From: a bacterium
GTDB lineage: Bacteria > JAUVQV01 > DATDCY01
Direction: 5' to 3'
Assembly: GCA_036524115.1 (NCBI GenBank)
Contig: DATDCY010000012.1
Span: forward strand, 1-64,000
DNA length: 64,000 nucleotides
Below are positions 1-9,400 of this stretch, one piece after another. Under the pieces are notes generated by a model, which was given only the letters and a program-made list of their open reading frames with translations, was not told the DNA's origin and ran no database searches. A program made the translations under genes and the position numbers. Positions within the stretch are counted from its first letter, which is position 1; each line of letters begins with the position of its first letter.

Positions 1-519
1 GGTGTAGCTGGCCGGCGCGGTCGCCGCCCAGCCCGCGGCCGTGGCGGCAGGCTTGGTGGCGCTCTCGTTGACCAGGAAGCCGGTCACGCCGACGTTGTCG
101 CTGGCGGTGAGCGTGGTGATGGACACCGTCAGGCTCGTCGAGGTGGCAGGGATCGCGAAGTTGCTCACCGTCGGCGCCGTGGTATCGGGCGGCGGCGTGG
201 CCGGATGGTCGGCCGGGTCGCCCGGGAAGAAGAACGCGGCGATCTCCACGCCATTGGCGAACCCGTCACCATCGGAGTCCGCTGGCGCGATCGTCGTGAA
301 ATTGTGCCCTGCGGCCGCGTACGCGCTCCCGTAGGGGTTCAGCGAGGGGATCGAGGCCGTGTGGCAGAGAGAACAGGAGTCGATCCTCGATCCGACTGCT
401 GCCGGATAAGCCGTGTGGAAATTGTTGTACCAAGTGCCGTTGGCGTGCGCCGCGGTGCCATGGGCCAGAGCCCCGATGGCCAAGGCGGCAGCCAGTGCGA
501 ATCTCAAGACATGCTTCAT
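1..519 (-). CDS. Secreted single-heme c-type cytochrome-like protein (3' end outside window)
   Basis: The gene reads off the left edge; 173 codons are present from the ATG at 519, preceded by a strong ribosome site AAAGGAG (about 528-534). Residues 1-26 are a signal peptide, so the product is exported. One heme-attachment motif, CSLCH, lies at residues 49-53, followed near 82-93 by an Asp-rich calcium-type loop (DSDGDG) and then by a beta-rich Ig-like segment starting TAPTVSNF. This arrangement is seen in secreted monoheme proteins of metal-reducing bacteria, but I cannot name a family. It lacks any enzyme motif in the visible part. A CRP-type promoter (717-760) lies upstream, matching two genes at 39-40 kb. 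Confidence 0.8.
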   Translation of the reverse strand, partial: MKHVLRFALAAALAIGALAHGTAAHANGTWYNNFHTAYPAAVGSRIDSCSLCHTASIPSLNPYGSAYAAAGHNFTTIAPADSDGDGFANGVEIAAFFFPGDPADHPATPPPDTTAPTVSNFAIPATSTSLTVSITTLTASDNVGVTGFLVNESATKPAATAAGWAATAPASYT

Positions 520-716
520 TCGGTTCTTCTCCTTTGGAGCGTTACGGACGTTGCCCGGCCCGGTTCCTGCCAGCCATCCTGCCGCATCCCCCTTCCTTGT
601 TCTTGGCGCATTCCCGGCGCCGGCCGGGGGCTCGCTGTCTTTCGAGATTCTCGAGCCCCCACCGATTCACTATGAAACCAATCATTGTTGTTTAGTTCCC
701 TCCTCTCTGGAGCGCC

Positions 717-760
717 AATCTAGAGGGTGTGGAGAAGGACGTCGAGTGATTTCCGTCACA
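717..760 (-). promoter_or_regulatory. CRP-type class II promoter for the cytochrome-like gene
   Basis: The 16-base box AGTGATTTCCGTCACA at 745-760 matches the CRP consensus TGTGA-N6-TCACA at 9 of 10 positions. On the minus strand a -10 element TAGATT lies at 717-722, 22 bases from the box. That puts the box centre about 42 bases upstream of the predicted start near 710, the class II activator position. HcpR-type regulators recognise a similar palindrome, so the exact protein is open. Confidence 0.55.
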
Positions 761-823
761 ATCACTAGGAATTGTGGATAGGAAGTCAAGCGATGACAAT
801 CACGCAAAAACAGTCAGTTACGG

Positions 824-838
824 TGTCAGTCCATGACA
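824..838. promoter_or_regulatory. Inverted repeat TGTCA-N5-TGACA, possible operator
   Basis: Perfect five-base arms with a five-base spacer lie in the AT-rich part of the divergent gap, 64 bases from the CRP-type box. Short arms like these can occur by chance; nothing shows which gene it would serve. Confidence 0.3.
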
Positions 839-1169
839 AAACTTCGGAATCATGCTTGTGGAGAAATAGACCGTCTTTAGCCCCTCGGTGGCGGAAGATT
901 GGTGAACTTCTGCGGCATGAGGCAGCCTGAAGGCATCTGGGAACATGCCCCCGCGACACATCCCGGGCCGCTATGGCAGACCCGTGCGAAGCGTTCCGGC
1001 CTCCGGCGGGCAGGGGTCAATGCCGGGCCGAACTGCGTTTCCCGCCGGCGCGCCCGCTCCCGGGCGCCACCCGATTCCCGAAAGGCGCCGGCCGTGGGAC
1101 AATGTCGGCGGGACGGACCCCGGCGGAACGCCGGTCGGGGTCGGGGGGCGAGACGGAGGGAGGGGCATC

Positions 1170-2696
1170 GTGAGCACGCTGCCGAGGGTCATCGTCACCG
1201 GCGGCTCGGGCTTCCTGGGCCGGCGGCTGGTGGGTTCGCTGCTCTCCCGCGCCCGTGTCGTCGGGATCGACCGGCGGCCCCGGGCGGAGGCGTATGTGCC
1301 CGACCACGAGAACATGAGCTGGTTCCAGATCGACCTCGGGGACGCCGCCGCCGTCGAGGAGACCTTCGCCGAGATCCGCGCCGGCGGACGCGTGGACTAC
1401 TTCATCCACCTCGCCGCGTACTACGACTTCACCGGCGAGGAGGACCCGGAGTACGAGCGCACGAATGTCGTCGGGTTGCGCAACGTCCTCGACGTCTGCC
1501 GCACGCTCGGGCTGCGCCGCTTCGTCTTCGCCAGCTCGGCGGGCGCGGTCCGCGTGCGCCGCGACCGCGCGCCGCTGGACGAGGACGCGCCGGCCGACGG
1601 CGAGCACATCTACGCCCGGACCAAGCGCATCGGCGAGGAGCTGGTCCGCGAGCGCTCCCGCGACTTCCCGACGGTGAACGTGCGGCTCGCCGCGCTGTTC
1701 TCGGACTGGTGCGAGTTCCCGCCGCTGTACTTCATGATGGAGACCTGGCTGTCGAACGCCTGGAACGCCCGCGTCCTCGGCGGACGCGGCGAGACCTCCA
1801 CGCCGTACCTGCACGTGCGCGACGCCGTCTCGTTCTTTCTGCGGCTGCTCGAGCGGATGGACGGCCTCGAGCGGGCCGTGACGCTGCTGGCGAGCGCCGA
1901 CGGCGCAGTGTCGCACCGCGAGCTGTACGAGGCGGCGACCGCGTACGCGCGCGTCGGCACGCGGCCGCCGATCCTGGTGCCGGCCTTCCTCGCCGGCCCG
2001 GGGATCGCGCTCAACGACCTCGTCGGCAGGATGCGGGGGCAGCGGCCGTTCGAGCGGACCTGGATGGCGCGCTACATCGACACGTTCCTCTGGGTCGACG
2101 CCAGCCGCACCCGGCGGATCCTGGGCTGGGAACCGCATCCGCGGCTCGGTCTGCTCAGCCGCGTCCCGTACATGGTCGAGAACAAGCGCTCCGACAGGGT
2201 GGAGTGGGTCCGCCGCAACGCCGAGGCGCTCGAGCACCACCTGGTCCGCCCCAACTACGCCGTCTTCCGCATCGTGCGGCGGCACGCGGCGGAGATCGCC
2301 GCCGCCCACGCCGCGCGTTTCCAGGGGCCGGGCGCCGATCCCGCGCTCGCGCGCTACAGCGGCATGAAGCCCGAGGAGCGCGAGTACCACTCCGGCCTGC
2401 TGCTGCGCAACCTCATGGACGCCGTCCGGACGGGGACGAAGGGCGGCTTCATGGCCTTCTGCCGCAACCTCGCGGAGCACCGCCACCGGGAGGGCTACCA
2501 GGTGGAGAACCTCGTCGCCTCCCTCCAGGCGCTGCGACGGGCGAGCGTGGAGATCGTCGGTCGTGACCCCGAGGCCGCGCCGTTCCGTCAGGCGATCCAC
2601 GACTATCTCGCGATGACGATCGAGTTCGGGATCGACCAGGTCCTCGAGGTCTTCGAGGAGCACGAGACGGGGACGCTACCCGACCCCGAGAAGTGA
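1170..2696 (+). CDS. NAD-dependent epimerase/dehydratase fused to a C-terminal helical (RsbRD-like) domain
   Basis: The product (508 residues) begins with an extended short-chain dehydrogenase domain: nucleotide motif TGGSGFLG (10-17), and catalytic Y148 and K152 in YARTK, as in nucleotide-sugar epimerases and dehydratases. The usual fold ends near residue 330. The remaining 170 or so residues are helical, and the last 100 resemble the N-terminal helical domain of RsbRD-type sensor proteins (RNLAEHRHREGY and following). The GTG start at 1170 follows GGAGGGAGGGG and places the Rossmann motif at the usual distance from the N-terminus; longer in-frame extensions lack a ribosome site. The gene stands alone, convergent with the protease gene, so no substrate can be inferred. 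Confidence 0.82.
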   Translation: MSTLPRVIVTGGSGFLGRRLVGSLLSRARVVGIDRRPRAEAYVPDHENMSWFQIDLGDAAAVEETFAEIRAGGRVDYFIHLAAYYDFTGEEDPEYERTNVVGLRNVLDVCRTLGLRRFVFASSAGAVRVRRDRAPLDEDAPADGEHIYARTKRIGEELVRERSRDFPTVNVRLAALFSDWCEFPPLYFMMETWLSNAWNARVLGGRGETSTPYLHVRDAVSFFLRLLERMDGLERAVTLLASADGAVSHRELYEAATAYARVGTRPPILVPAFLAGPGIALNDLVGRMRGQRPFERTWMARYIDTFLWVDASRTRRILGWEPHPRLGLLSRVPYMVENKRSDRVEWVRRNAEALEHHLVRPNYAVFRIVRRHAAEIAAAHAARFQGPGADPALARYSGMKPEEREYHSGLLLRNLMDAVRTGTKGGFMAFCRNLAEHRHREGYQVENLVASLQALRRASVEIVGRDPEAAPFRQAIHDYLAMTIEFGIDQVLEVFEEHETGTLPDPEK

Positions 2697-2726
2697 CCTC
2701 TGCCGCCCCCCCGCGCTTCGGCTCTT

Positions 2727-4250
2727 CTACTTCCCGATGAGCGCCCGCCACTCCCGCGGCAGCTCCGTGACGGGCACGAGGAAGCCCAGGAGCGCGGCTC
2801 GGTCGCTGTCGCTCATCGTGAACACCGGCACGCCGACGAGGCGGTAGCGCGCGTCGAGCGCGGCGCCGCCCGAGGAGCCGGAGGCCACGAACGCATCGGT
2901 CTTGATCCGCAGCCCGCCGCGCTCGCGCTCGAACCCGGAGACCACGCCCCGGCTGAGCATCACGGGGGCGCGCGTGCCGGTGCCGCCCGCCTCCGGGAAG
3001 CCGATCGTGACCAGTTCGTCGCCGAGGCGGGGCACGCCGTCGGGCGCCACCGGGCAGGCCGGGAAGCGGTAGCCCGGCGGCAACGGCTGGCCGTAGAGCC
3101 CCGAGGTGATGCGCAGCAGCGCGACGTCGAGCCGCTCGTCCGAGCGCACCAGCCGCGCCCGGAAGAGGTCGCGCGTGATGCTCGTCGCGTCCAGGTTCAT
3201 CCCGATCACGACCTCGGCGTCGGCCTGAGCGCGGTCGCCGACGACGTGGCTCGCCGTGAGCACGAGGCCGTCGGACGAGACGATCGTGCCGGAGCCGGAG
3301 CCGTCGCCGCCGACGATCTCGACCGCCGCGGCGAGCGCCAGCTCCCGCGGGTCGGCCGGGCGCGGCAGTTCCGGCAGCGCGAGCGCCTCCGCGGGTGGGG
3401 CGACGCCGGAGGAGACGACGGCGCGGAACTTGACCGGCGCGTCGTAGAGCGAGGGGTCGAGGACCGCGAACCAGAGCCTGCCGGTGGCCGCGAGCGGTGG
3501 CTGCGAGCCGCGGTCGATGATCAGGCTCTCGCGGGCGACGGTCGTTGCGGCCTCCCACTGCGCGTCGTCGGTGCCGAGCGGCGGGCCCAGGGACGACGCG
3601 GCGAGGTCGAGGTCGCGCCCGGCGTCCACGAGGTCGATGCGCAGGGCCGTCACGCCGGCCGGGATGTCGAGGACGAAGTCGCGTCGGTGGCCGGCCCCGG
3701 GCGACGTCGCCTCGTCCACGCCGGCGCCGGCGGCCACGGCGCGCGGCGCCTGCAGGCGGGTCACGTCGACGCGCAACGTGAACGGCACCAGTCGCCTCGC
3801 TCCGCGGCGGCCGGCAGCGGCGAGCGACCGCACTTCGACGAGCAGGGCGCCGGGGTTCAGCGCGCTCTCGGCGTGGCGCGTCAGGGCCAGCTCCGCCCGC
3901 GTCCCCTCCGGTCCGGCCGTCCACGTCCAGTCGTCGTCGCGCGCCGGCGTGGCCTCTCCGCTGACCGCCCGCAGCCCCACCTCGCCGTCCGGGCTCGTCA
4001 CCGCCACGTCCACCTGCACGGCATCGTCCGGGACGACGAGGGTGTAGAGGCGCGCGGAGCCGCGGGCCGCGGGGACGTCGCCGTGGATCTCTTTGCCGCT
4101 CTCGGCCGGTGTCGGCGCCGCCCCCCGGTCCGAGGGATTCGCCTGACCGGCCGCGGCGACTCCCGGGAGACCGGTGCCGGGCGCTGCCGCCGCTGCCGTT
4201 GGAGCCGCCAGCATGAGCGCCACAAGGGCTGTTGACGCCGTCACTTTCAC
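2727..4250 (-). CDS. Secreted trypsin-like serine protease
   Basis: The product (507 residues from GTG at 4250) has a signal peptide at residues 1-22. About 250 residues of beta-rich sequence resembling bacterial pre-peptidase domains follow. The trypsin-fold protease domain has H335 in TASHVV, an Asp near 375 in RLDVALL, and nucleophile S460 in GSSGG. There is no PDZ domain, so it is not a classical DegP. It probably acts in the periplasm or outside the cell. The start has no ribosome site, but a -10-like TAGCAT sits seven bases upstream, suggesting a leaderless transcript. The annotated-looking extension to 4349 was rejected because it would precede the signal peptide. Confidence 0.85.
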   Translation of the reverse strand: MKVTASTALVALMLAAPTAAAAAPGTGLPGVAAAGQANPSDRGAAPTPAESGKEIHGDVPAARGSARLYTLVVPDDAVQVDVAVTSPDGEVGLRAVSGEATPARDDDWTWTAGPEGTRAELALTRHAESALNPGALLVEVRSLAAAGRRGARRLVPFTLRVDVTRLQAPRAVAAGAGVDEATSPGAGHRRDFVLDIPAGVTALRIDLVDAGRDLDLAASSLGPPLGTDDAQWEAATTVARESLIIDRGSQPPLAATGRLWFAVLDPSLYDAPVKFRAVVSSGVAPPAEALALPELPRPADPRELALAAAVEIVGGDGSGSGTIVSSDGLVLTASHVVGDRAQADAEVVIGMNLDATSITRDLFRARLVRSDERLDVALLRITSGLYGQPLPPGYRFPACPVAPDGVPRLGDELVTIGFPEAGGTGTRAPVMLSRGVVSGFERERGGLRIKTDAFVASGSSGGAALDARYRLVGVPVFTMSDSDRAALLGFLVPVTELPREWRALIGK

Positions 4251-4257
4251 GCGGTCG

Positions 4258-4263
4258 ATGCTA
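4258..4263 (-). promoter_or_regulatory. -10 element TAGCAT directly upstream of the protease start (leaderless candidate)
   Basis: On the minus strand TAGCAT (form TANNNT) ends seven bases before the GTG at 4250, so transcription should begin at or beside the start codon. No clear -35 was found. Similar elements precede the genes starting at 19084, 27597 and 27721. Confidence 0.45.
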
Positions 4264-4298
4264 CCACGATCGCGGCGCGCGCCCCGGCTGGCAGCACC

Positions 4299-4327
4299 TT
4301 GACGGAATGTGGTGGCGGCCTGACAAT
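4299..4327 (+). promoter_or_regulatory. Sigma-70-type promoter for the sensory operon
   Basis: TTGACG (4299-4304), a 17-base spacer and GACAAT (4322-4327). The predicted start is near 4334, about 90 bases before the ATG of the PhnD-like lipoprotein gene. The -10 begins with G, as in several other promoters in this window. Confidence 0.6.
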
Positions 4328-4424
4328 GATCATGTGACAAATGGCGCAATGCGGTCGGCGAGCCGGAAGAAGCGCCCCCGGAGCGTTCGGGACATACGTC
4401 CTCTCACTTGAAGGGAGGCAGTCC

Positions 4425-5354
4425 ATGATGCGAGGGAACCGCACGCCCCTGCTGGTCCTGGCGCTGGTGCTCGCGTTGCTCCCCGGGTGCGCGAGGGAGG
4501 AGCCGAAGATCGCGCTGGAGAGCGCCCCGGGGCCGCCCGGGAGCAGTCCGCAGCCGGAGGCGCCGCACGTGCGGATCGCCGTCGGCGGGATGATCACGCC
4601 GAAAGAGGGCATGGCCTACTACCGCGATTTCCTCCGCTACATCCAGGAGAAGATCGGCGTCAAGGTCGACTACGTGGACCGCGAGGGCTACGCGGAGATC
4701 AACGAGATGCTCAGGAACGGCCAGCTCGAGGCGGCCTTCGTGTGCAGCGGCCCGTACGTCGACGGCCACCGGGACTTCGGCCTCGAGCTGCTCGCCGCGC
4801 CGCAGGCCTACGGGAAGACCGTCTATCACTCCTACATCATCGTGCCCAAGGGCAGCGCGGTCCGCTCCTTCGCCGGGCTGCGCGGCAAGCGCTTCGCCTT
4901 CACCGACCCGCTCTCCAACACGGGCAAGCTGGTGCCCACCTACATGCTGGCGCGGATGAACGAGACGCCGGAGTCCTTCTTCAGGGAGTTCGTCTTCACG
5001 AAGGCGCACGACAAGTCCATCAAGGCGGTCGCCCAGGAGGCGGTGGACGGGGCCGCCGTCGACAGCCTGATCTGGGAGTTCCTGAACGCGACGGACCCCG
5101 GGTTCGCGTCGCGGACGCGCGTCATCGAGAAGTCCCCGCCGTACGCCATCCCCCCGGTGGCGGTCCCCCGCACCCTGGCCCCCGCGCTCAAGGAACGCCT
5201 GCGCGCGGCGTTCCTCGGCGCCGACGCCGACCCGCGCGGGCGCGAGATCCTCGCCAAGATGCGGATCGACCGCTTCGTCCCGATCAGCGACGCCGACTAC
5301 GACTCCGTCCGCGAGATGCAGGACTGGATCGCCCGCCAGAAGCCGGGACGGTGA
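4425..5354 (+). CDS. PhnD-like phosphonate/phosphite-type substrate-binding lipoprotein
   Basis: The product (309 residues) has a lipoprotein signal ending LLPGC, with C22 as the lipid-attachment residue. The rest matches the PhnD/PhnS class of periplasmic binding proteins (RIAVGGMITPKEGM, FAFTDPLSNTGK). Start 4425 follows GGGAGG at the right distance. No transporter permease or ATPase is nearby. Instead the next two genes encode a HAMP-domain membrane protein and a hybrid kinase, only 10 and about 1100 bases away. This context suggests that the binding protein feeds a signal to a membrane sensor rather than a nutrient to a transporter; ligand unknown. Confidence 0.85.
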   Translation: MMRGNRTPLLVLALVLALLPGCAREEPKIALESAPGPPGSSPQPEAPHVRIAVGGMITPKEGMAYYRDFLRYIQEKIGVKVDYVDREGYAEINEMLRNGQLEAAFVCSGPYVDGHRDFGLELLAAPQAYGKTVYHSYIIVPKGSAVRSFAGLRGKRFAFTDPLSNTGKLVPTYMLARMNETPESFFREFVFTKAHDKSIKAVAQEAVDGAAVDSLIWEFLNATDPGFASRTRVIEKSPPYAIPPVAVPRTLAPALKERLRAAFLGADADPRGREILAKMRIDRFVPISDADYDSVREMQDWIARQKPGR

Positions 5355-5364
5355 GGACCGCGCG

Positions 5365-6318
5365 ATGCCCCTCCACAGCCTGCGGACGAAGATCGTCGTC
5401 AGCCAGCTCGCGACCACGGTCTTCTTCGCGCTGGCCATGGTGATCTTCGCCGAGACGGTCATCAGCCGCAGGCTCGTCGACAAGCTCCAGGAGAAAGGCG
5501 TGGCGATCGCGCGCAAGGTGGCCGCGGACGCCGTCAATCCCATCATCACCGAGCGCTACTTCGAGGTGGCGATGGCGTTCCGGGACCTCCAGGACTCGGA
5601 GACCGACTTCGTGTACGCGTTCGTCGTCGCCGAGGACGGGCGCGAGCTGGTCCAGACCTTCCCCGGGCCCGTGCCCGCCGCGCTGAGGATGGCGCACCCG
5701 GTCAGCCCGCTCGCGAAGTCGTCCGCGAAGGAGCTGGACACCGACCGGGGGAAGGTGATCGACATCGCGGTCCCGCTGCTGCGGGGCGAGATCGGCGTGC
5801 TCCGGGTCGGCTTCTCGGAGAGCGCGATCCACAAGGACGTGCACGAGATCGTGCTGCTGATCGTGGCCTTCGCGGTCCTGACGCTGGTCGTCGGCACCGT
5901 GGCCGCGATCGGCCTGTCCCGCCTGTTCATGCGGCCGCTGGCCACCCTGGCCCTGGCGGCAGAGCGCTTCGGCCGCGGCGAGACCCAGGAGAAGGTGGGC
6001 ATCAGGACCCGCGACGAGGTCGGCGAGCTGGCGGCGGTCTTCAACGAGATGGTCGAGAACCGCGAGCGCTTCGAGGCCGAGCGCGAGCGCCTCGTCCACG
6101 AGCTCCAGCAGTCCCTCGCGGAGGTCAAGGTCCTGCGCGGCTTCCTGCCGATCTGCTCCCGGTGCAAGCGGATCCGCGGTGGCGAGGGGTACTGGCAGCA
6201 GATCGAGTCCTACATCAGCGCCCACACGGAGGCGGAGTTCAGCCACGGCCTCTGCCCCGAGTGCACGCAGGCGCTCTACCCGGAGATCTGGGAGAAGATG
6301 CAGCGGGAGCGACGCTGA
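5365..6318 (+). CDS. Membrane sensor with HAMP domain and C-terminal four-cysteine motif, no kinase domain
   Basis: The product (317 residues) has a membrane segment at about 10-30, a periplasmic sensor region to about 170, a second membrane segment (about 172-195) and a HAMP domain (about 190-240). A short coiled coil leads to a conserved tail with C264, C267, C297 and C300 (ICSRCKRIR and CPEC). The same tail is found at the end of many PAS-containing sensors and may bind metal. There is no histidine kinase, methyl-accepting or cyclase domain, so it must pass its signal to a partner. It lies 10 bases after the binding-protein gene, and the hybrid kinase follows. Confidence 0.8.
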   Translation: MPLHSLRTKIVVSQLATTVFFALAMVIFAETVISRRLVDKLQEKGVAIARKVAADAVNPIITERYFEVAMAFRDLQDSETDFVYAFVVAEDGRELVQTFPGPVPAALRMAHPVSPLAKSSAKELDTDRGKVIDIAVPLLRGEIGVLRVGFSESAIHKDVHEIVLLIVAFAVLTLVVGTVAAIGLSRLFMRPLATLALAAERFGRGETQEKVGIRTRDEVGELAAVFNEMVENRERFEAERERLVHELQQSLAEVKVLRGFLPICSRCKRIRGGEGYWQQIESYISAHTEAEFSHGLCPECTQALYPEIWEKMQRERR

Positions 6319-6351
6319 CGGGCGTTGCGCCCCCCAAGCGGACTGCCGGCC

Positions 6352-6380
6352 TTGACTTCGCCCCCGCCCGCCCGGAGAAT
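6352..6380 (+). promoter_or_regulatory. Sigma-70-type promoter for the hybrid kinase gene
   Basis: TTGACT (6352-6357), 17 bases, GAGAAT (6375-6380). The predicted start near 6387 gives a leader of about 64 bases before the ATG at 6451. The kinase gene may therefore be expressed apart from the two genes before it. Confidence 0.55.
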
Positions 6381-6450
6381 GCGGACGAGCGCAGTCTGCG
6401 GCGTCACGGCGGGCGGCAGGGGTGGCCGTCCACGGTCCAGCGAGGACAGC

Positions 6451-9400
6451 ATGACATCCGGTCCGTTCCTGACCCTTCGCGCGCGCACGGCGGCGTTGCT
6501 GGCCGTCGCGGTCGCCGTGTGTGCTCCCGGCGCCGGCGCGACCCGTGCCGCGGAACCGGCCCCGCGGGAGATCCAGGTCGGCGCCGAGCGGGACTTCCGG
6601 CCGTACTCCTTCGTCGACGAGCAGGGGCGACCCGCGGGGCTGGGGATCGACCTCATCCGCGCCGTCGCCCAGACCATGGGGCTGCGGATCCGCATCGTCC
6701 CCAGCACCTGGGACGCCGCGTGGAACGGCCTCGTCGCAGGCGAGCTCGACGCACTCCCGGTCGTCGCGCGCCTGCCGAGCCGCATGTCCCAGGTGGATTT
6801 CGGGCTGCCTCACACCGAGACCTTCGATGCCTTCTTTGTGCGCCGCGGCGACCCGGCGCCGGCGACGATCGAACAGGCGCAGGGCAAGGTCATCGCCGTG
6901 CTGCGCTCGGACGCCGCCCACCACGCGCTGGTCGAGCGCCGGTTCCGCGGGGCGCTGGTCCCCGTCGACTCGACCGCGGAGATGTTCTCGCTGCTCGTCG
7001 CCGGCAGATGCGACGCCCTGCTCTACCCGCGCCTCCTCGGCGAGCTGGAGATCCGCGAGCGCCGGCTGCGCGGCCTGGTCGCGGGGCCGCCGATTCCCGA
7101 CTACAAGCGCGTCTTCTCGTTCGCCGTGAAGAAGGGCGACGCCGACCTGCTCGAGAAGCTCAACGAGGGGCTCCTCATCGTCAAGGCCAGCGGCGGGTAC
7201 AACCGCATCTACGAGAAGTGGCTCGCGGTCGACGACCCCTGGGTGCGGCTCAGGCCCTACCTCGCCCCCGCGGCCGGCGCGATGCTTCTGCTCTCGGTGC
7301 TCGGCGCGCTCTGGACCCTCAGCCTCCGCCGCGAGGTCCGCAGGCGCACCGCCGAGGCGGCCGAGCGCAGGCGCGCCGAGGAGGCCGCGCGCGAGAGCGA
7401 GACCCGCTACCGCCTGCTCTTCGAGAGGAACCCCACCCCGATGTGGGTCTTCGACGAGGAGACGTACCGGTTCCTCGCCGTCAACGAGGCGGCGGTGCGC
7501 CACTACGGCTGGTCGCGCGAGGAGTTCCTCGCGATGACGATCCTCGACGTGCGCCCCCCCGAAGAGCGGGAGCGGGTGCGCGCGGTGATCGAGACCCAGC
7601 GCGGGTCGCGGGAGGCGGGCGTCGGCGTCCACCGCCACTGGCGCAGGGACGGCGCCGAGATCGCCGTCGATATCACGGTCAGCTCCGTTCCCTTCGCCGG
7701 CCGCCCGGGTCGCCTCTGCGCGATGGTCGACGTCACCGAGCGCACCCGGGCCGAGGAGGCGCTGCGCGAGAGCGAGCGGACGCTGGACGCGATCTTCCGG
7801 GCCATCCCCTATCTCGTGTCGCTCCACGCGCCCGACGGGAGGTGGCTCAAGGCGAACCCGGCGGTCGTCGAGTTCTTCGGCTTCGATCCGGTCGGGGCGC
7901 CGCGCGAGGACATCGCGCGGCGGCTCCACGCGCGGCTTCCCGACGGCACGCCGCTCACCGCCGCGAACATGCCCTCCTCACGGGCGCTGCGCGGCGAGAC
8001 GGTGTTGGGGGCGGAGTACCTGATGGACGACCGGCGGGGCAGGGTGCGCCGACTGCTGATCAACGCCGTCCCCTTCCTCGGAGAGGGGGAGGTCCGCGGC
8101 GCGGTGTTCGCCCAGGAGGACATCACCGAGTTCCGGGCGGCCGAGGAGGCGATCCGGACCGCGGCGGACTTCCTGCGGCTGATCAACGAGAGCGCCGGGC
8201 TCCCCGAGCTGATCAGGGGGGCGACGGCGTTCCTTCAGCGCCTCTCCGGCTGCGAGGCCGTCGGCATCAGGCTGCGCAGGGGCCCGGACTTCCCCTACTA
8301 TGAGACGGTGGGCTTCCCGCGGTCGTTCGTGCAGCTCGAGGACAGCCTCTGCTCCCGCGAGCCCGACGGCAGGCTGCGGCGCGACACGGCGTGCAACCCG
8401 GTCCTCGAGTGCATGTGCGGCAACGTGATCCTTGGCCGTTTCGACCCCGCGCAGCCGTTCTTCACCGCCGCGGGCAGCTTCTGGACGAACAGCACGACGC
8501 AGGTGCTGGCCAGCACCAACGAGGCTGACCGGCAGGCCCGCACGCGCAACCGCTGCAACGGCGAGGGGTACGAGTCGGTGGCCCTGATCCCGCTGGTGAT
8601 GGGCCGCGAGCGGCTGGGTCTCATCCAGTTCAACGACCGCCGTCCGGGGTGCTTCAGCGCGGAGGGCATCGCGTTCTGGGAGCGCCTCGCGGGGTACCTG
8701 GGCGTCGCCGTCGCGAAGTTCAGCGCCGAGGAAGAGCTGCGTCGGAGCCGGGAGGACCTGGCGCGCGCCCAGGAGGTCGGGCAGATCGGCAGCTGGCGCC
8801 TGGATGTCCGGCACGACGTGCTGACGTGGTCGCGCGAGAATCACCGCATCTTCGGGCTGCCCGAGGGCACGCCGCTGACCTACGAGACCTTCCTCGGGCT
8901 GGTGCACCCGGAGGATCGCGCGCACGTCGACCGCGCATGGCAGGCCGGCATGCGGGGGTCGCTCTACGACGTCGAGCACCGCATCATCGTCGACGGGCGG
9001 GTCAAGTGGGTTCGCGAGCGGGCCTTCCTGGAGCTCGATGCGGCCGGCGAGCTGATGGGCGGCTTCGGCATCACGCAGGACGTGACGAAGCGCAAGCTCG
9101 CGGAGCAGCGGCTGCGCGAGCTCAACGAGACGCTCGAGCAGCGGGTGGCGTGGCGGACGGCTGAGGCCAATCGCCTGGCCGACCAGCTGCGGGCGCTGGC
9201 CGCGCGACTGGCGCAGTCGGAGCAGCGCGAGCGCAAGCGGCTCGCGCGCATCCTCCACGACCACATCCAGCAGTTCCTGGTGGTGGCGCGCATGCAGCTG
9301 GAGTCCCTGCGGCGCGAGAGCAGCCCCGAGCGCCGGCAGGCCTGTCTCCAGAGCGCCGACGCGATCCTGCTCGAGGCGCTCGCGGCGTCGCGGTCGCTCG

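Larger units (their letters stand above)
520..1169. other. Long divergent intergenic region
   Basis: This 650-base gap separates the cytochrome-like gene (minus) from the epimerase gene (plus). Its middle (about 660-890) is clearly more AT-rich than the surroundings and holds a CRP-type box with a -10 (717-760) and a second inverted repeat (824-838). Near the epimerase a weak promoter can be proposed, TTCCCG (1075-1080), 17 bases, GACAAT (1098-1103). Open frames in 899-1169 are frame extensions of the epimerase without a ribosome site, and I do not consider them coding. Confidence 0.6.

Noticed and set aside
945-1169. N-terminal extension of the epimerase gene
   Set aside because: Low-complexity Pro/Arg-rich sequence before the Rossmann motif, no ribosome site, and the GTG at 1170 has one.
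5284-7929. Antisense open frame of 881 codons over the sensory genes
   Set aside because: Third-position GC effect; the plus strand has HAMP, PAS and binding domains with proper starts.
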